DNA from: Planctomycetaceae bacterium
GTDB lineage: Bacteria; Planctomycetota; Planctomycetia; Pirellulales; Pirellulaceae
Assembly: GCA_002717145.1 (NCBI GenBank)
Contig: PBCP01000049.1
Location: forward strand, 26,084-88,774
DNA: 62,691 bases
Reading direction: 5' to 3'
A model generated the notes under the pieces. The model worked only from the letters and a program-made list of their open reading frames with translations, was not told the origin of the DNA and did not search any database. A program made the position numbers and the translations under genes. Below are positions 54,703 to 62,691 of this stretch, in pieces (the first letter of the stretch is position 1; the number at the start of each line of letters is the position of its first letter).

Positions 54703-55975
54703 ACACCCGAGAATTCGTAGACGTGCTTTCCTTCAGGCAACCGGAGTGAGTATCTCACTGCCGTGGCTGGAAAGCAATGCTTACGCCGATCCTACCGATC
54801 AGCCCAAGCGGATGCTATTGATATCCAACAATCTGGGTGTCTTGCCCCGTCATTTTTTCCCACAGGACTCCGGACCCAAATACACTCCGTCTCCATACTT
54901 ACAACCTCTGCAGGACTATCGCGACGACTTCACTGTATTCACGGGGCTTTCCCACCCTTACGTAGAAGGTGGGCACTCGACTGAAAACTGTTTCCTGACC
55001 GCGGCAAAGCATCCAACTGGCAGTCGATTTCGGAACACGATTTCACTCGACCAATACGCCGCCGAGGCACTCAGGCGTCAGACACGTTTTCCCACGCTAA
55101 ATCTCGGAGTCAACCTCAACACCGCGTTACGCAGCTTGTCCTGGACACGTGATGGCGTTTTATTACCAGCCATCGATAGTCCCGCCGCACTTTTCACCCT
55201 CATGTTTACACAAGGCTCTGTTCAACAACAGCAGGAATTGGTGGAAAGACTTAAACGCCGCGAAAGCATCCTGGATGCCATCAGTGCCACGACGTCTACT
55301 TTGAAACGCCGCCTGTCCAAATTCGACCATCAGCGGATAGACCAGTATTTCACTTCCATTCGGGAACTCGAAAAACGTCTCGAATCTTCCGGGCAATGGG
55401 CCACTACGGCGAAGCCCAAGATAGACGTGCCGCCTCCAACCGACATCACAGATCGCTCGCGTTTCATTGAAAAACTCGACTTAATGCTCACCATGGCTCG
55501 TCTCGCCTTACAAACTGACTCAACCAGAATTGTCACCCTAATGCTTGACGCGTTTGAAACCGGGGTATTCCATTACGAACAGGACAACAAGACGTTAACG
55601 GGCTACCACAATCTAAGTCATCACGGCCAGCGCGCGGAGCATCTTGAACAGTTGAGAATCACGGACATCCGTCAAATGGAACTTCTTGGTCAACAATTGA
55701 AAATAATGAAGTCGATTCAGATTCAGGATGAGTCATTACTGGATCAAACCATGTTGCTTTTCGGCAGCAACATGGGCAATGCGAATACGCATACCAACAC
55801 GAATCTGCCGATTTTACTGGCTGGAGGCAAGTTCCAGCACGGCGAACATCTGGTGTTTGATCGCGAAAAAAACACGCCTTTAAGTAACCTCTTCGTTTCG
55901 ATGCTACAAAACATGAAAATCGAGACCAACCAGTTTGGCTCTAGCACCGGACCTCTAGAAGGACTTCGATTTTGA
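54695..55975 (+). CDS. DUF1552 protein, Tat-exported
   Basis: A 426-residue DUF1552 protein, the usual partner of DUF1592-type cytochromes as DUF1501 is of PSD1 proteins. The twin-arginine signal is RIRRRAFLQATGVSISLPWLES. Motifs include LLISNNLGVLPRHFFP, DFTVFTGLSHPYVEGGHST, FPTLNLGVN, YFTSIRELEKRL, GYHNLSHHGQ and LLFGSNMGNANTHTNTNLPILLAGG. The ATG at 54695 overlaps the preceding TAA (ATGACTAA), giving translational coupling; an in-frame ATG nine bases earlier is possible but less likely. Function unknown. Confidence 0.93.
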   Translation: MTKHPRIRRRAFLQATGVSISLPWLESNAYADPTDQPKRMLLISNNLGVLPRHFFPQDSGPKYTPSPYLQPLQDYRDDFTVFTGLSHPYVEGGHSTENCFLTAAKHPTGSRFRNTISLDQYAAEALRRQTRFPTLNLGVNLNTALRSLSWTRDGVLLPAIDSPAALFTLMFTQGSVQQQQELVERLKRRESILDAISATTSTLKRRLSKFDHQRIDQYFTSIRELEKRLESSGQWATTAKPKIDVPPPTDITDRSRFIEKLDLMLTMARLALQTDSTRIVTLMLDAFETGVFHYEQDNKTLTGYHNLSHHGQRAEHLEQLRITDIRQMELLGQQLKIMKSIQIQDESLLDQTMLLFGSNMGNANTHTNTNLPILLAGGKFQHGEHLVFDREKNTPLSNLFVSMLQNMKIETNQFGSSTGPLEGLRF

Positions 55976-55994
55976 TTCCGCTAAACCGGCAGCC

Positions 55995-57128
55995 TTAATT
56001 ACGTGGCTGCCAGGTATAGAAATGATGAATTGTACGCGACCGAAACTCTTCACCGGCCGTCAAAACGGTAGTTGGGAAATTTGGTTTATTGGGTGTATCC
56101 GGAAAGTGCTGTGTCTCCAGACAAAGAGCCTGATTCGTGTTATACACTGCACCATTTTTACCGGGCGTTTCTTTCATGTGAATCGAAGTATAGAACTGGA
56201 CTCCCGGCTGATCCGTTCGTACGGCCATCCCACGCCCCGAAGTACCTTCAGAAACGCGGGCAAGCAGAATCGGTTTTTCCGGCCGTTGAGTCGCCAACAC
56301 ATAATTGTGATCATATCGACCGTCTCCAACCTTGCGGTCGATTCTTGCGCCGTCTCGGAAATCAAACTCGGTGCCTTCCACAGATTTTATCTCTCCCGTC
56401 GGAACACCGTGTTCGTCTACGGGAAGATAATGATCGCAATAAAGCCTAACAAAATGACCATGCACATTCCCGCTATCATGACCGGCAAGGTTGTAGTAGG
56501 AATGCTGAGTTAAGTTAATGTGCGTCGTTTTGTCGGTCGAAGCCCAATAGTCGATCGTCAAATCGTTATTGTCGTTCAATAAATACTTAACTCGCACCTC
56601 AAGCCGTCCCGGATACCCTTCTTCACCATCGGGACTTACCAATGTGAATGCCACCCCACTTCCATTACTCTGTTTAATGATCTTGGAATTCCATATCCGA
56701 GCATTAAAGCCAACTTCGCCACCATGCAGGTGATGGCCTCCTTGAAAATTCTGTGCCAATTCATACTTCTTACCTTCCAGCTCAAAACTGGCATTCGAAA
56801 TGCGGTTAGCAAACCGCCCGACAATACATCCAGAGAAGATAGGGTCACTTTCATACCCTGAAATATCGTCATACCCCAGCACAATATCTGCCAGATTCCC
56901 GTCTCGATCAGGAGTGACTAACGAAGTCATCGTCGCTCCGTACGTGATCAACCTGACTGTAATGTCATTTTTATTTTTCAATGTATACTCGTGGACCTTC
57001 TCACCGGTCTTTGTCTTGCCATACATTCGCTTTGACACTTTTACACCAGCCGCATGCAATGATCCGCTTATGGCCAACAATAGCATTAAGAGTGACATAA
57101 GCAGAGACTTTACGAACATTCGTTTCAT
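55995..57128 (-). CDS. galM: Secreted aldose 1-epimerase (galactose mutarotase-like)
   Basis: A 377-residue mutarotase that interconverts alpha and beta anomers of an aldose. It carries a signal peptide (MKRMFVKSLLMSLLMLLLAISGSLHA), which places it in the periplasm, unlike cytoplasmic GalM. Motifs are ITYGATMTSLVTPDRDG, DIVLGYDDISGY, GRFANRISNASF, HLHGGEVGF, INLTQHSYYNLAG (catalytic His) and LCLETQHFPDTPNKPNFPTTVL (catalytic Glu). The start at 57128 is supported by AAGGA six bases upstream; an ATG at 57143 lacks it. It follows the sulfatase gene by 26 bp and is the last gene of a four-gene operon. Confidence 0.92.
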   Translation of the reverse strand: MKRMFVKSLLMSLLMLLLAISGSLHAAGVKVSKRMYGKTKTGEKVHEYTLKNKNDITVRLITYGATMTSLVTPDRDGNLADIVLGYDDISGYESDPIFSGCIVGRFANRISNASFELEGKKYELAQNFQGGHHLHGGEVGFNARIWNSKIIKQSNGSGVAFTLVSPDGEEGYPGRLEVRVKYLLNDNNDLTIDYWASTDKTTHINLTQHSYYNLAGHDSGNVHGHFVRLYCDHYLPVDEHGVPTGEIKSVEGTEFDFRDGARIDRKVGDGRYDHNYVLATQRPEKPILLARVSEGTSGRGMAVRTDQPGVQFYTSIHMKETPGKNGAVYNTNQALCLETQHFPDTPNKPNFPTTVLTAGEEFRSRTIHHFYTWQPRN

Positions 57129-57154
57129 TAAATTTCCTTTCACAGATTTTGCAT

Positions 57155-58612
57155 CTAATTTTGACGGGATGCGTTCGACTTTGAGGCCTTTAACAGACGT
57201 TGCAGTTGTTGAACTTTCGGGCTATCTGATATTCGATTCATAATCTCACGCGGATCATTCTTTAGATCATATAATTCAAACTGTTGGTTTCCCCAATCCG
57301 CGAATCTCCAAAGGTTCGTCCTAATCGATCTCCCGAGAGCCCCTTCCCCTCGCGAGACGACAGTATACGCTTGTTTTTTTACGACGTCGCGTGGATTCAT
57401 CAGGACAGGCACAATGGAAACGCCCTGTACATACCCGGGAGTATCCACTTCCGCTAACTGGCAAACGGTAGGAACCAGATCGACGAGTTCGACCAAACTC
57501 TCACTTTCACTTCCTGCTGTGGTCACGCCTGGTGCATGAATCAGCATTGGCACCCGGGCGCATTCTTCGAAGAGTGACACCTTTCCCCAGAGAAAATGTT
57601 CACCTAGATGATACCCATGATCCGAAATGAAGATCACGATCGTATTCTCCCACAATTGCTTTTCATCCATCACCTTCCAGAGTTCAGCAATTTGGGAATC
57701 TACAAAGGAGACACAGGCATGGTAGGCCTGCATATATGTTTTTCGTAATGCCAGATTATCAATCCCTCGTTCAAACCCAAATGCTTCATAGCGATGCACC
57801 AGTGCTTTTGGCGGAATATCGTCCCAGTCGTTTGCTGGATTGGGGACAACTTTAATCGTATCAAGGGGATGCATATCAAAGTACTTTTGGGGCGCCCAAA
57901 ACGGTACGTGAGGTTTATGAAGACCGCAGGCAATGAAGAACGGTTTCTCTCCATAGTCCTCGTTTTGAAGCCAGGCGCTAACTTGGCGAACATTCTTGCC
58001 ATCTTTATGCTGAGCATCTGACATTTTAGTCGGACCATACCCAGGAGGAGTCTGCCCTCCCACTACACCACGCACTTCCTTTAATTTGGCCCGCCAGTTT
58101 TTTTGATTTTCACTTAATGTCACACTTCCATACTTAGCTTCAAACTCTTCCTGTATAGATTTCAACACAGGATTCCATTCGTTTTGGAACTGATGGTATT
58201 CATGCCAGGCCATATCCCCGTGGTCGAATTTGCCATGGAAGACCTTACCAACGCCCCCTGTCCAGTAACCTGATTCTTTGAACAACTGAGGAAGGCTCTT
58301 CAATCCAGGCCGAACATTGCGAATATCTGTTTTATTATCAAGCACGCCGGTTGCTTCTGGATAAACCCCCGTCAGAAATGAGGCTCGTGATGGCCCGCAA
58401 ACCGGATATTGACAATAGGCCCGGTTCAATCGCATTCCAGTCTGCGCCAAACGACTTAGTGCCGGAGTAGGTACCTGTTCGTACCCGGTGACTGCCAAAT
58501 GCCGATTTAAATCATCACTGATAATTAGCAGAACATTCGGCTTGCCTACAGCAACCTTACTACAAGCTAACACCGCTAGGATGACAACAAACGATAGGCG
58601 GATTCTAAGCAT
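57155..58612 (-). CDS. Secreted sulfatase (iduronate-2-sulfatase-like)
   Basis: A 485-residue formylglycine sulfatase with a Sec signal (to about residue 23). Metal ligands DD are at 33-34 in ISDDLNRHLAVTGY. The signature CGPSRASFLTGVYP has C72 as formylglycine precursor; the DDLN and CGPSR context is typical of iduronate-2-sulfatase-like proteins. Also present are VGKVFHGKFDHGD (active-site Lys/His region) and VIFISDHGYHLGEH (second metal and His block). It is third in the operon PSD1-DUF1501-sulfatase-mutarotase, which points to breakdown of a sulfated polysaccharide. The precise substrate is not deducible. Confidence 0.95.
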   Translation of the reverse strand: MLRIRLSFVVILAVLACSKVAVGKPNVLLIISDDLNRHLAVTGYEQVPTPALSRLAQTGMRLNRAYCQYPVCGPSRASFLTGVYPEATGVLDNKTDIRNVRPGLKSLPQLFKESGYWTGGVGKVFHGKFDHGDMAWHEYHQFQNEWNPVLKSIQEEFEAKYGSVTLSENQKNWRAKLKEVRGVVGGQTPPGYGPTKMSDAQHKDGKNVRQVSAWLQNEDYGEKPFFIACGLHKPHVPFWAPQKYFDMHPLDTIKVVPNPANDWDDIPPKALVHRYEAFGFERGIDNLALRKTYMQAYHACVSFVDSQIAELWKVMDEKQLWENTIVIFISDHGYHLGEHFLWGKVSLFEECARVPMLIHAPGVTTAGSESESLVELVDLVPTVCQLAEVDTPGYVQGVSIVPVLMNPRDVVKKQAYTVVSRGEGALGRSIRTNLWRFADWGNQQFELYDLKNDPREIMNRISDSPKVQQLQRLLKASKSNASRQN

Positions 58613-58646
58613 AGGATTTCTCTTTGGAGCAATTTAGGTCTGGCGT

Positions 58647-60161
58647 TTAGGCAAGAATATCCTCCAAGACGTGCCCGTGCACATCGGTAAGACGGAAGTC
58701 GCGCCCCTGATAGCGATAGGTCAATTTCGTATGGTCAATTCCCATTAGATGCAGAATCGTAGCATTTAAGTCGTGAATATGCATCGTCCCTGGCGTCCAC
58801 GAATCCTTGTTTGGCTGAGGACGTAGCGGATTACCATCTTCGTCTGCAATGTTGTAACCGTAATCATCGGTTCGACCATAAGTAATGCCGGGCTTTACAC
58901 CGCCTCCAGCCATCCAGGTCGTAAAACATCGGGGATGATGATCACGACCATAGTTCTCACGCGTCAACCCTCCCTGACAATAGGGAGTTCGGCCAAACTC
59001 GCCCCCCCAAACAACCAGAGTTTCATCCAACATCCCCTGTTGTTTCAGATCTTTGATTGACGCGGCAGTCGCCTGATCTATATCTTTAGCCTGTGACCCA
59101 TGTTCACCGGCCAAATTACCATGAGCGTCCCAACCACGGTGAAAGATTTGGATATTTCGCACACCTCGTTGAGCAAGTCGACGAGCCGTCAAACAACTGG
59201 CTGCGAATGTCCCTGGAGTATTTACATCCTCGCCATACATTTCCAGGGTAGAGGCCGTTTCATCTGAAAAGTCCACCAACTCAGGTACGGAAGCCTGCAT
59301 TCGATAAGCCATCTCGTGTTGTTTAATTCGTGACAGCACTTCCGGGTCACCAAATTGTTTAGCCTGTCCCTGATTAATAGCTGTCAGTGCATCCAATTGC
59401 GCTCGGCGGTCTTTGCGGCTTACGCCGTTAGGGTTACTAAGGAACAACACCGGATCCCCCTGACTTCGCATCAGAATCCCCTGATGATCCGAAGACAGAA
59501 AACCGGGACCCCACAGTCGGTTGAACAGACTCTGCTCCGGGTATTTTGTTCTGGCATGCATGACGACGTAATGCGGAAGGTTCTCGTTAGCCGTCCCCAA
59601 ACCATAACTTAGCCATGCACCTAAACTCGGACGTCCCGGAGTCTGAGCTCCCGTCTGAATATACGTAATGGCAGGATCGTGATTTATCGCCTCGGTAAAC
59701 GTGCTGTAGACTACACACAATTCCTTCGCGACAGTGGCAGTGTGTGGGAGCAATTCGCTTGTCCACAGGCCATCTGAGTTATTATCCTGCTTCGTAAACT
59801 TATAGCGACTTGGAGCCAGGGGAAAGCCATTTTTTTGATTTGCCGTCATTCCGGTAACCCGTTGGCCATCTCGAATCTCATCCGGTAATTGCTCACCGAA
59901 CAAATCATTGAGTTTTGGCTTGTAGTCCCATAAATCGATATGACTTGGCCCACCACTCATAAACAAATAAATCACGCTCTTCGCTTTTGGCTGATGATGC
60001 GGCAAACCTGACAAGCTCCCTACGGTCTTCGGAGCAGCCAGCAATTCGTCGCCCATCAGGCCTGCCATTGCAGCGGTGCCAAGCCCCAGTGCAGTCTTCC
60101 CAAACAGATGTCGGCGGGTCACCATCAATTCATGTTCACGTGCAGGATTCGGATTCATCAT
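58647..60161 (-). CDS. DUF1501 protein, Tat-exported
   Basis: A 504-residue DUF1501 protein with a twin-arginine signal (VTRRHLFGKTALGLGTAAMAGL). Hallmarks include YLFMSGGPSHIDLWDYKPKL, LGAWLSYGLGTANENLPHYVV, CLTARRLAQRGVRNIQIFHRGWDAHGN, ETLVVWGGEFGRTPYCQGG, YGRDHHPRCFTTWMAGGG and the C-terminal HTKLTYRYQGRDFRLTDVHG. It follows the PSCyt/PSD1 gene by 38 bp and precedes the sulfatase by 34 bp. The DUF1501 protein is therefore physically linked here to sulfatase action, which supports a polysaccharide role for the family without proving it. Confidence 0.94.
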   Translation of the reverse strand: MMNPNPAREHELMVTRRHLFGKTALGLGTAAMAGLMGDELLAAPKTVGSLSGLPHHQPKAKSVIYLFMSGGPSHIDLWDYKPKLNDLFGEQLPDEIRDGQRVTGMTANQKNGFPLAPSRYKFTKQDNNSDGLWTSELLPHTATVAKELCVVYSTFTEAINHDPAITYIQTGAQTPGRPSLGAWLSYGLGTANENLPHYVVMHARTKYPEQSLFNRLWGPGFLSSDHQGILMRSQGDPVLFLSNPNGVSRKDRRAQLDALTAINQGQAKQFGDPEVLSRIKQHEMAYRMQASVPELVDFSDETASTLEMYGEDVNTPGTFAASCLTARRLAQRGVRNIQIFHRGWDAHGNLAGEHGSQAKDIDQATAASIKDLKQQGMLDETLVVWGGEFGRTPYCQGGLTRENYGRDHHPRCFTTWMAGGGVKPGITYGRTDDYGYNIADEDGNPLRPQPNKDSWTPGTMHIHDLNATILHLMGIDHTKLTYRYQGRDFRLTDVHGHVLEDILA

Positions 60162-60199
60162 TTCATTTTCCCGGCGGAAGTTTATTTATCATTGAGTAG

Positions 60200-62650
60200 T
60201 TAGTACAGCAAAATGGCTGGATCACTAGCTAAGACGGCAATAGTGGCCTGAGTCCAGGCAGCATGTGCCACCAAGTCCAACTGGCTACTTTGTTCAGCTT
60301 CCCCCGTACTTAGCAATGCCTTTGCATCTTCATGCGAAGAGGTATAGCGTTCGATCATTGTTTTCACCAATCCTAAAACAGCCACTCGTTCTTCGTCCGA
60401 GGCATCTCGGCTTGTCAGCAATCTAAACAACATTTGCACACGTGCGTCATCAGATTTGACTTGCGTCAACAAACGTTCTGCCAGAACGCGTCCCATTTCA
60501 ACACGCTGAGTTTCATTAAGTAAACCGAGCGATTGCAAGGCTGTATTCGTTCGCTGTCGCTGCACACAACTAGACTCGCGATCAGGAGCATCAAACAGGG
60601 TCATCATCGGGTGAGGACTTGTTCGTTTCCAATAAACGTACAGGCTGCGTCGATACAACAATTCCCCCTGATCACGAACGTATTGCTTAGTATTACTCCC
60701 CGGGTGAGCAAGTGCTTTCCACATCCCATCCGGCTGATATGGCTTAACCCCTTCCCCACCCATATGAGGACTCAGCAAACCACTGGCCCATAAGCCAATA
60801 TCTCTTAATACTTCTGCATCCAAACGATAGCTCGGGCCACGTGCAAAAAGTCTGTTCTCCGGGTCATCAACAGTTTCACGCCAGGCGGAGCTTTGCTTGA
60901 ACGTTCGCGAATGAACCATCAGACGCAGCATATCTTTGACATCCCAACCATTTTCCCGGAAGTCCACGGCCAACCAGTCAAGCAGTTCCGGGTGAGTTGG
61001 TTGCTCGCCCTGAACTCCAAAATCTTCAGGCGTACGGACTAACGGAACCCCAAAGACACGAGACCATAATCGATTAACGATGACTCGCGACATCACTGGG
61101 TGATCATCTGAAGTAAGCCACATTGCAAGTCCCAGTCGATTACGTGGTGCTCCTTCAGGGAACTTCCCCATGACACTTAACACCCCTGGGACCAAAGGAT
61201 CTCCTTGTGGCTGATTGTATTCACCCCGATGAAGCACTTTGGTTTCACGCGGATTATCTAATTCTTTAGCAACCAACGTTGTCGTATATCCTTTGGCAGC
61301 CTCTTGCTCACGGGCAAGCAGGGCCACTGTTTCAGCATGAGCATCCTCAATAGCAAAGGGGCCATTAACATCAGCCAATTGAGCAAGACGTCCTTCTGTA
61401 TCTGCAACTTCCCACTGCTGAATTTGCTGTTCACTCAATTTCACCTGATCGCCAATCATGACATTCGCAACCTGAATCAAGCGTATCTTTTCCGCTTCAA
61501 CTTCTCGCCAATGTTGCCACCCCTTCTGATCCTTTGGCGCCTTGATGACTGGGTTATAAGTGTATGAATTTCCATCCATAGCACTTTCAGCCGTACTGTT
61601 AAAAAAGGCCAGCAACTGGTAGTACTCAGTCTGTGTGATCGGGTCATACTTATGAGTGTGACAGCGAGAGCACGTCAGCGTCATACCTAATAATACGGTG
61701 CCAAGGGTTTCCGTCCGATCAAAATTATTCTTTGCCTGAAATTCAGCGGGAATAGCTCCTCCCTCCGCCGTACTAGGATTCATTCGAACAAATCCTGTGG
61801 CAACACGTTGTTCCAATGTAGGTTGATTCAATAAGTCACCGGCTAACTGCCAGGTAATGAACTGGTCAAACGGTAGATTCTCATTCAAGGCTTTAATAAC
61901 CCAGTCCCTGTATGGATAAATACCTCGGCGATTATCAAGGTGCAGGCCATGCGTATCACCGTATCGCACTGCATCTAACCAATAGCGGGCCTGATGCTCA
62001 CCGTACCGAGAACTTGCCAGTAAAGACTCAACCAGATTGGAATAAGCCTGTTCCGATGAATCATTAAGAAATCCATCCAACAGTTCCAACTCCGGAGGCA
62101 AGCCCGTAAGTACTAGTGACACGCGCCTTGCCAGCGTGCTCTTGCTTGCAGGGTCATTAAACGAGACCCTTGCCTCTTTCAGCTGATCTTCAACAAATGC
62201 ATCAATAATTTCAGAACGGGAGGCATTTCGCCGGGACTCCGGCCTATTCTTAACTGGTGCTACGAATGCCCAATGCCTGGCGTAGCGTCCACCTTCTTTA
62301 ATCCACTGAATTAAAACCTCACGCTCTACCGACGTCAGTTGTTTTTCCGCATCCGCTGGGGGCATCGGATCTTTCGTTGAAGAGATCCGATGTAACGCAA
62401 CACTTTTTCGCGGCTTCTGCTGATCAACAGCTCGGTAACCACCTCGATCAGCCGTAGCCAATGCTTCGGTATCCAGCCTTAGCATGTCCACATCATTGGA
62501 ATCCGGGCCGTGACAAACAAAACATTTATTCGAGAGAATTGGTAAAACGTCACGGGCAAAATCGACATCCTCCGCCTTCAGCAACGGGTTCATATCCAAC
62601 AACATGAATCCAACGAGAACGAAAACTAATCCTGAAATAACTCGTTTCAT
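60200..62650 (-). CDS. PSCyt1-DUF1549-DUF1553 (PSD1) cytochrome-like protein
   Basis: An 816-residue secreted protein with a signal peptide (to about residue 26). The PSCyt1 heme motif is CFVCHGPD (C43-H47), followed by MPPADAEKQLTSVEREVLIQWI. DUF1549 (about 150-370) contains RYGEHQARYWLDAVRYGDTHG and a second heme motif CSRCHTHKYDP near residue 326. The insert before PSD1 is short, unlike the 1154-residue copy. DUF1553/PSD1 (about 520-810) has SRVIVNRLWSRVFGVPLV and LFDAPDRESSCVQRQRTNT. It is the first gene of the minus-strand operon with DUF1501, sulfatase and mutarotase. A TATAAA lies directly at the ATG, too close to be its promoter. Confidence 0.94.
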   Translation of the reverse strand: MKRVISGLVFVLVGFMLLDMNPLLKAEDVDFARDVLPILSNKCFVCHGPDSNDVDMLRLDTEALATADRGGYRAVDQQKPRKSVALHRISSTKDPMPPADAEKQLTSVEREVLIQWIKEGGRYARHWAFVAPVKNRPESRRNASRSEIIDAFVEDQLKEARVSFNDPASKSTLARRVSLVLTGLPPELELLDGFLNDSSEQAYSNLVESLLASSRYGEHQARYWLDAVRYGDTHGLHLDNRRGIYPYRDWVIKALNENLPFDQFITWQLAGDLLNQPTLEQRVATGFVRMNPSTAEGGAIPAEFQAKNNFDRTETLGTVLLGMTLTCSRCHTHKYDPITQTEYYQLLAFFNSTAESAMDGNSYTYNPVIKAPKDQKGWQHWREVEAEKIRLIQVANVMIGDQVKLSEQQIQQWEVADTEGRLAQLADVNGPFAIEDAHAETVALLAREQEAAKGYTTTLVAKELDNPRETKVLHRGEYNQPQGDPLVPGVLSVMGKFPEGAPRNRLGLAMWLTSDDHPVMSRVIVNRLWSRVFGVPLVRTPEDFGVQGEQPTHPELLDWLAVDFRENGWDVKDMLRLMVHSRTFKQSSAWRETVDDPENRLFARGPSYRLDAEVLRDIGLWASGLLSPHMGGEGVKPYQPDGMWKALAHPGSNTKQYVRDQGELLYRRSLYVYWKRTSPHPMMTLFDAPDRESSCVQRQRTNTALQSLGLLNETQRVEMGRVLAERLLTQVKSDDARVQMLFRLLTSRDASDEERVAVLGLVKTMIERYTSSHEDAKALLSTGEAEQSSQLDLVAHAAWTQATIAVLASDPAILLY

Positions 62651-62691
62651 TTTATAGTCACACCCTAAAATCTATCTTTTCTTTCTTTGAC

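Noticed and set aside
1..62691. Mobile element, phage or CRISPR content
   Set aside because: No transposase, integrase, inverted-repeat pair with target duplication, phage structural gene or regularly spaced repeat was seen.

Overview
This window looks like chromosomal DNA of a planctomycete (Planctomycetota, probably class Planctomycetia). The evidence is the gene content. There are three PSCyt1/DUF1549/DUF1553 cytochrome-like proteins, one DUF1592/DUF1588/DUF1585 relative, six Tat-exported DUF1501 proteins, one DUF1552 protein, two giant 'membrane-bound dehydrogenase + HEAT + heme' proteins, three secreted formylglycine-type sulfatases, and secreted PQQ-like, NHL-like and Kelch propellers. 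Most products carry Sec, Tat or lipoprotein signals. I found no tRNA, rRNA, CRISPR array, transposase or phage gene.

Layout. (1) 1-7046: a two-gene signalling or conflict module. A Ser/Thr kinase fused to TIR-like domains (5' end cut by the window) is followed 8 bp later by a 1672-residue STAND-type NTPase with coiled coil, one membrane segment, propeller-like region, DUF1080-like domain and ankyrin-like repeats. It ends at a bidirectional terminator. (2) 7149-17643: a His-rich metal-binding lipoprotein, a sulfatase, two convergent PQQ-like propellers, an SGNH-like hydrolase, an NHL-type propeller, and a 1284-residue SGNH/dehydrogenase/HEAT/cytochrome fusion. (3) 17753-27123: a PSCyt/PSD1 + DUF1501 pair, a convergent DUF1501 + M81 (MlrC-like) operon, and an N,N-dimethylformamidase-beta-like protein. 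(4) 27146-30225: fatty-acid desaturase, a coupled 62-residue ORF, and an SF1 helicase. (5) 30452-37533: Kelch protein, two tandem DUF1501 genes (the second cut by an in-frame stop whose downstream tail is still intact), a sulfatase + Gfo/Idh/MocA operon, and a DUF454 membrane protein. (6) 37664-47737: a PSCyt/PSD1 protein with an internally duplicated insert, its DUF1501 partner, and a 1695-residue deacetylase/FG-GAP/dehydrogenase/HEAT/cytochrome/CBM fusion. (7) 47746-55975: an SSS symporter + creatininase-family operon, a small Cys/Lys-rich protein, and a three-gene DUF1592/DUF1552 operon. (8) 55995-62650: a four-gene minus-strand operon of PSCyt/PSD1, DUF1501, sulfatase and aldose 1-epimerase.

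How it fits together. Most of the window is envelope and periplasm machinery plausibly used on sulfated polysaccharides: sulfatases, mutarotase, deacetylase-like domain, sugar oxidoreductase and the cytochrome-like PSCyt/PSD1 and DUF1501 pairs, whose biochemical role is not established. A second theme is amide or small-peptide hydrolysis (MlrC-like, creatininase-like beside a Na+ symporter, DMFase-like). The kinase-TIR/STAND pair is the best candidate for a poorly described system. The intact-but-separated DUF1501 C-terminus is the clearest sequence-level oddity.
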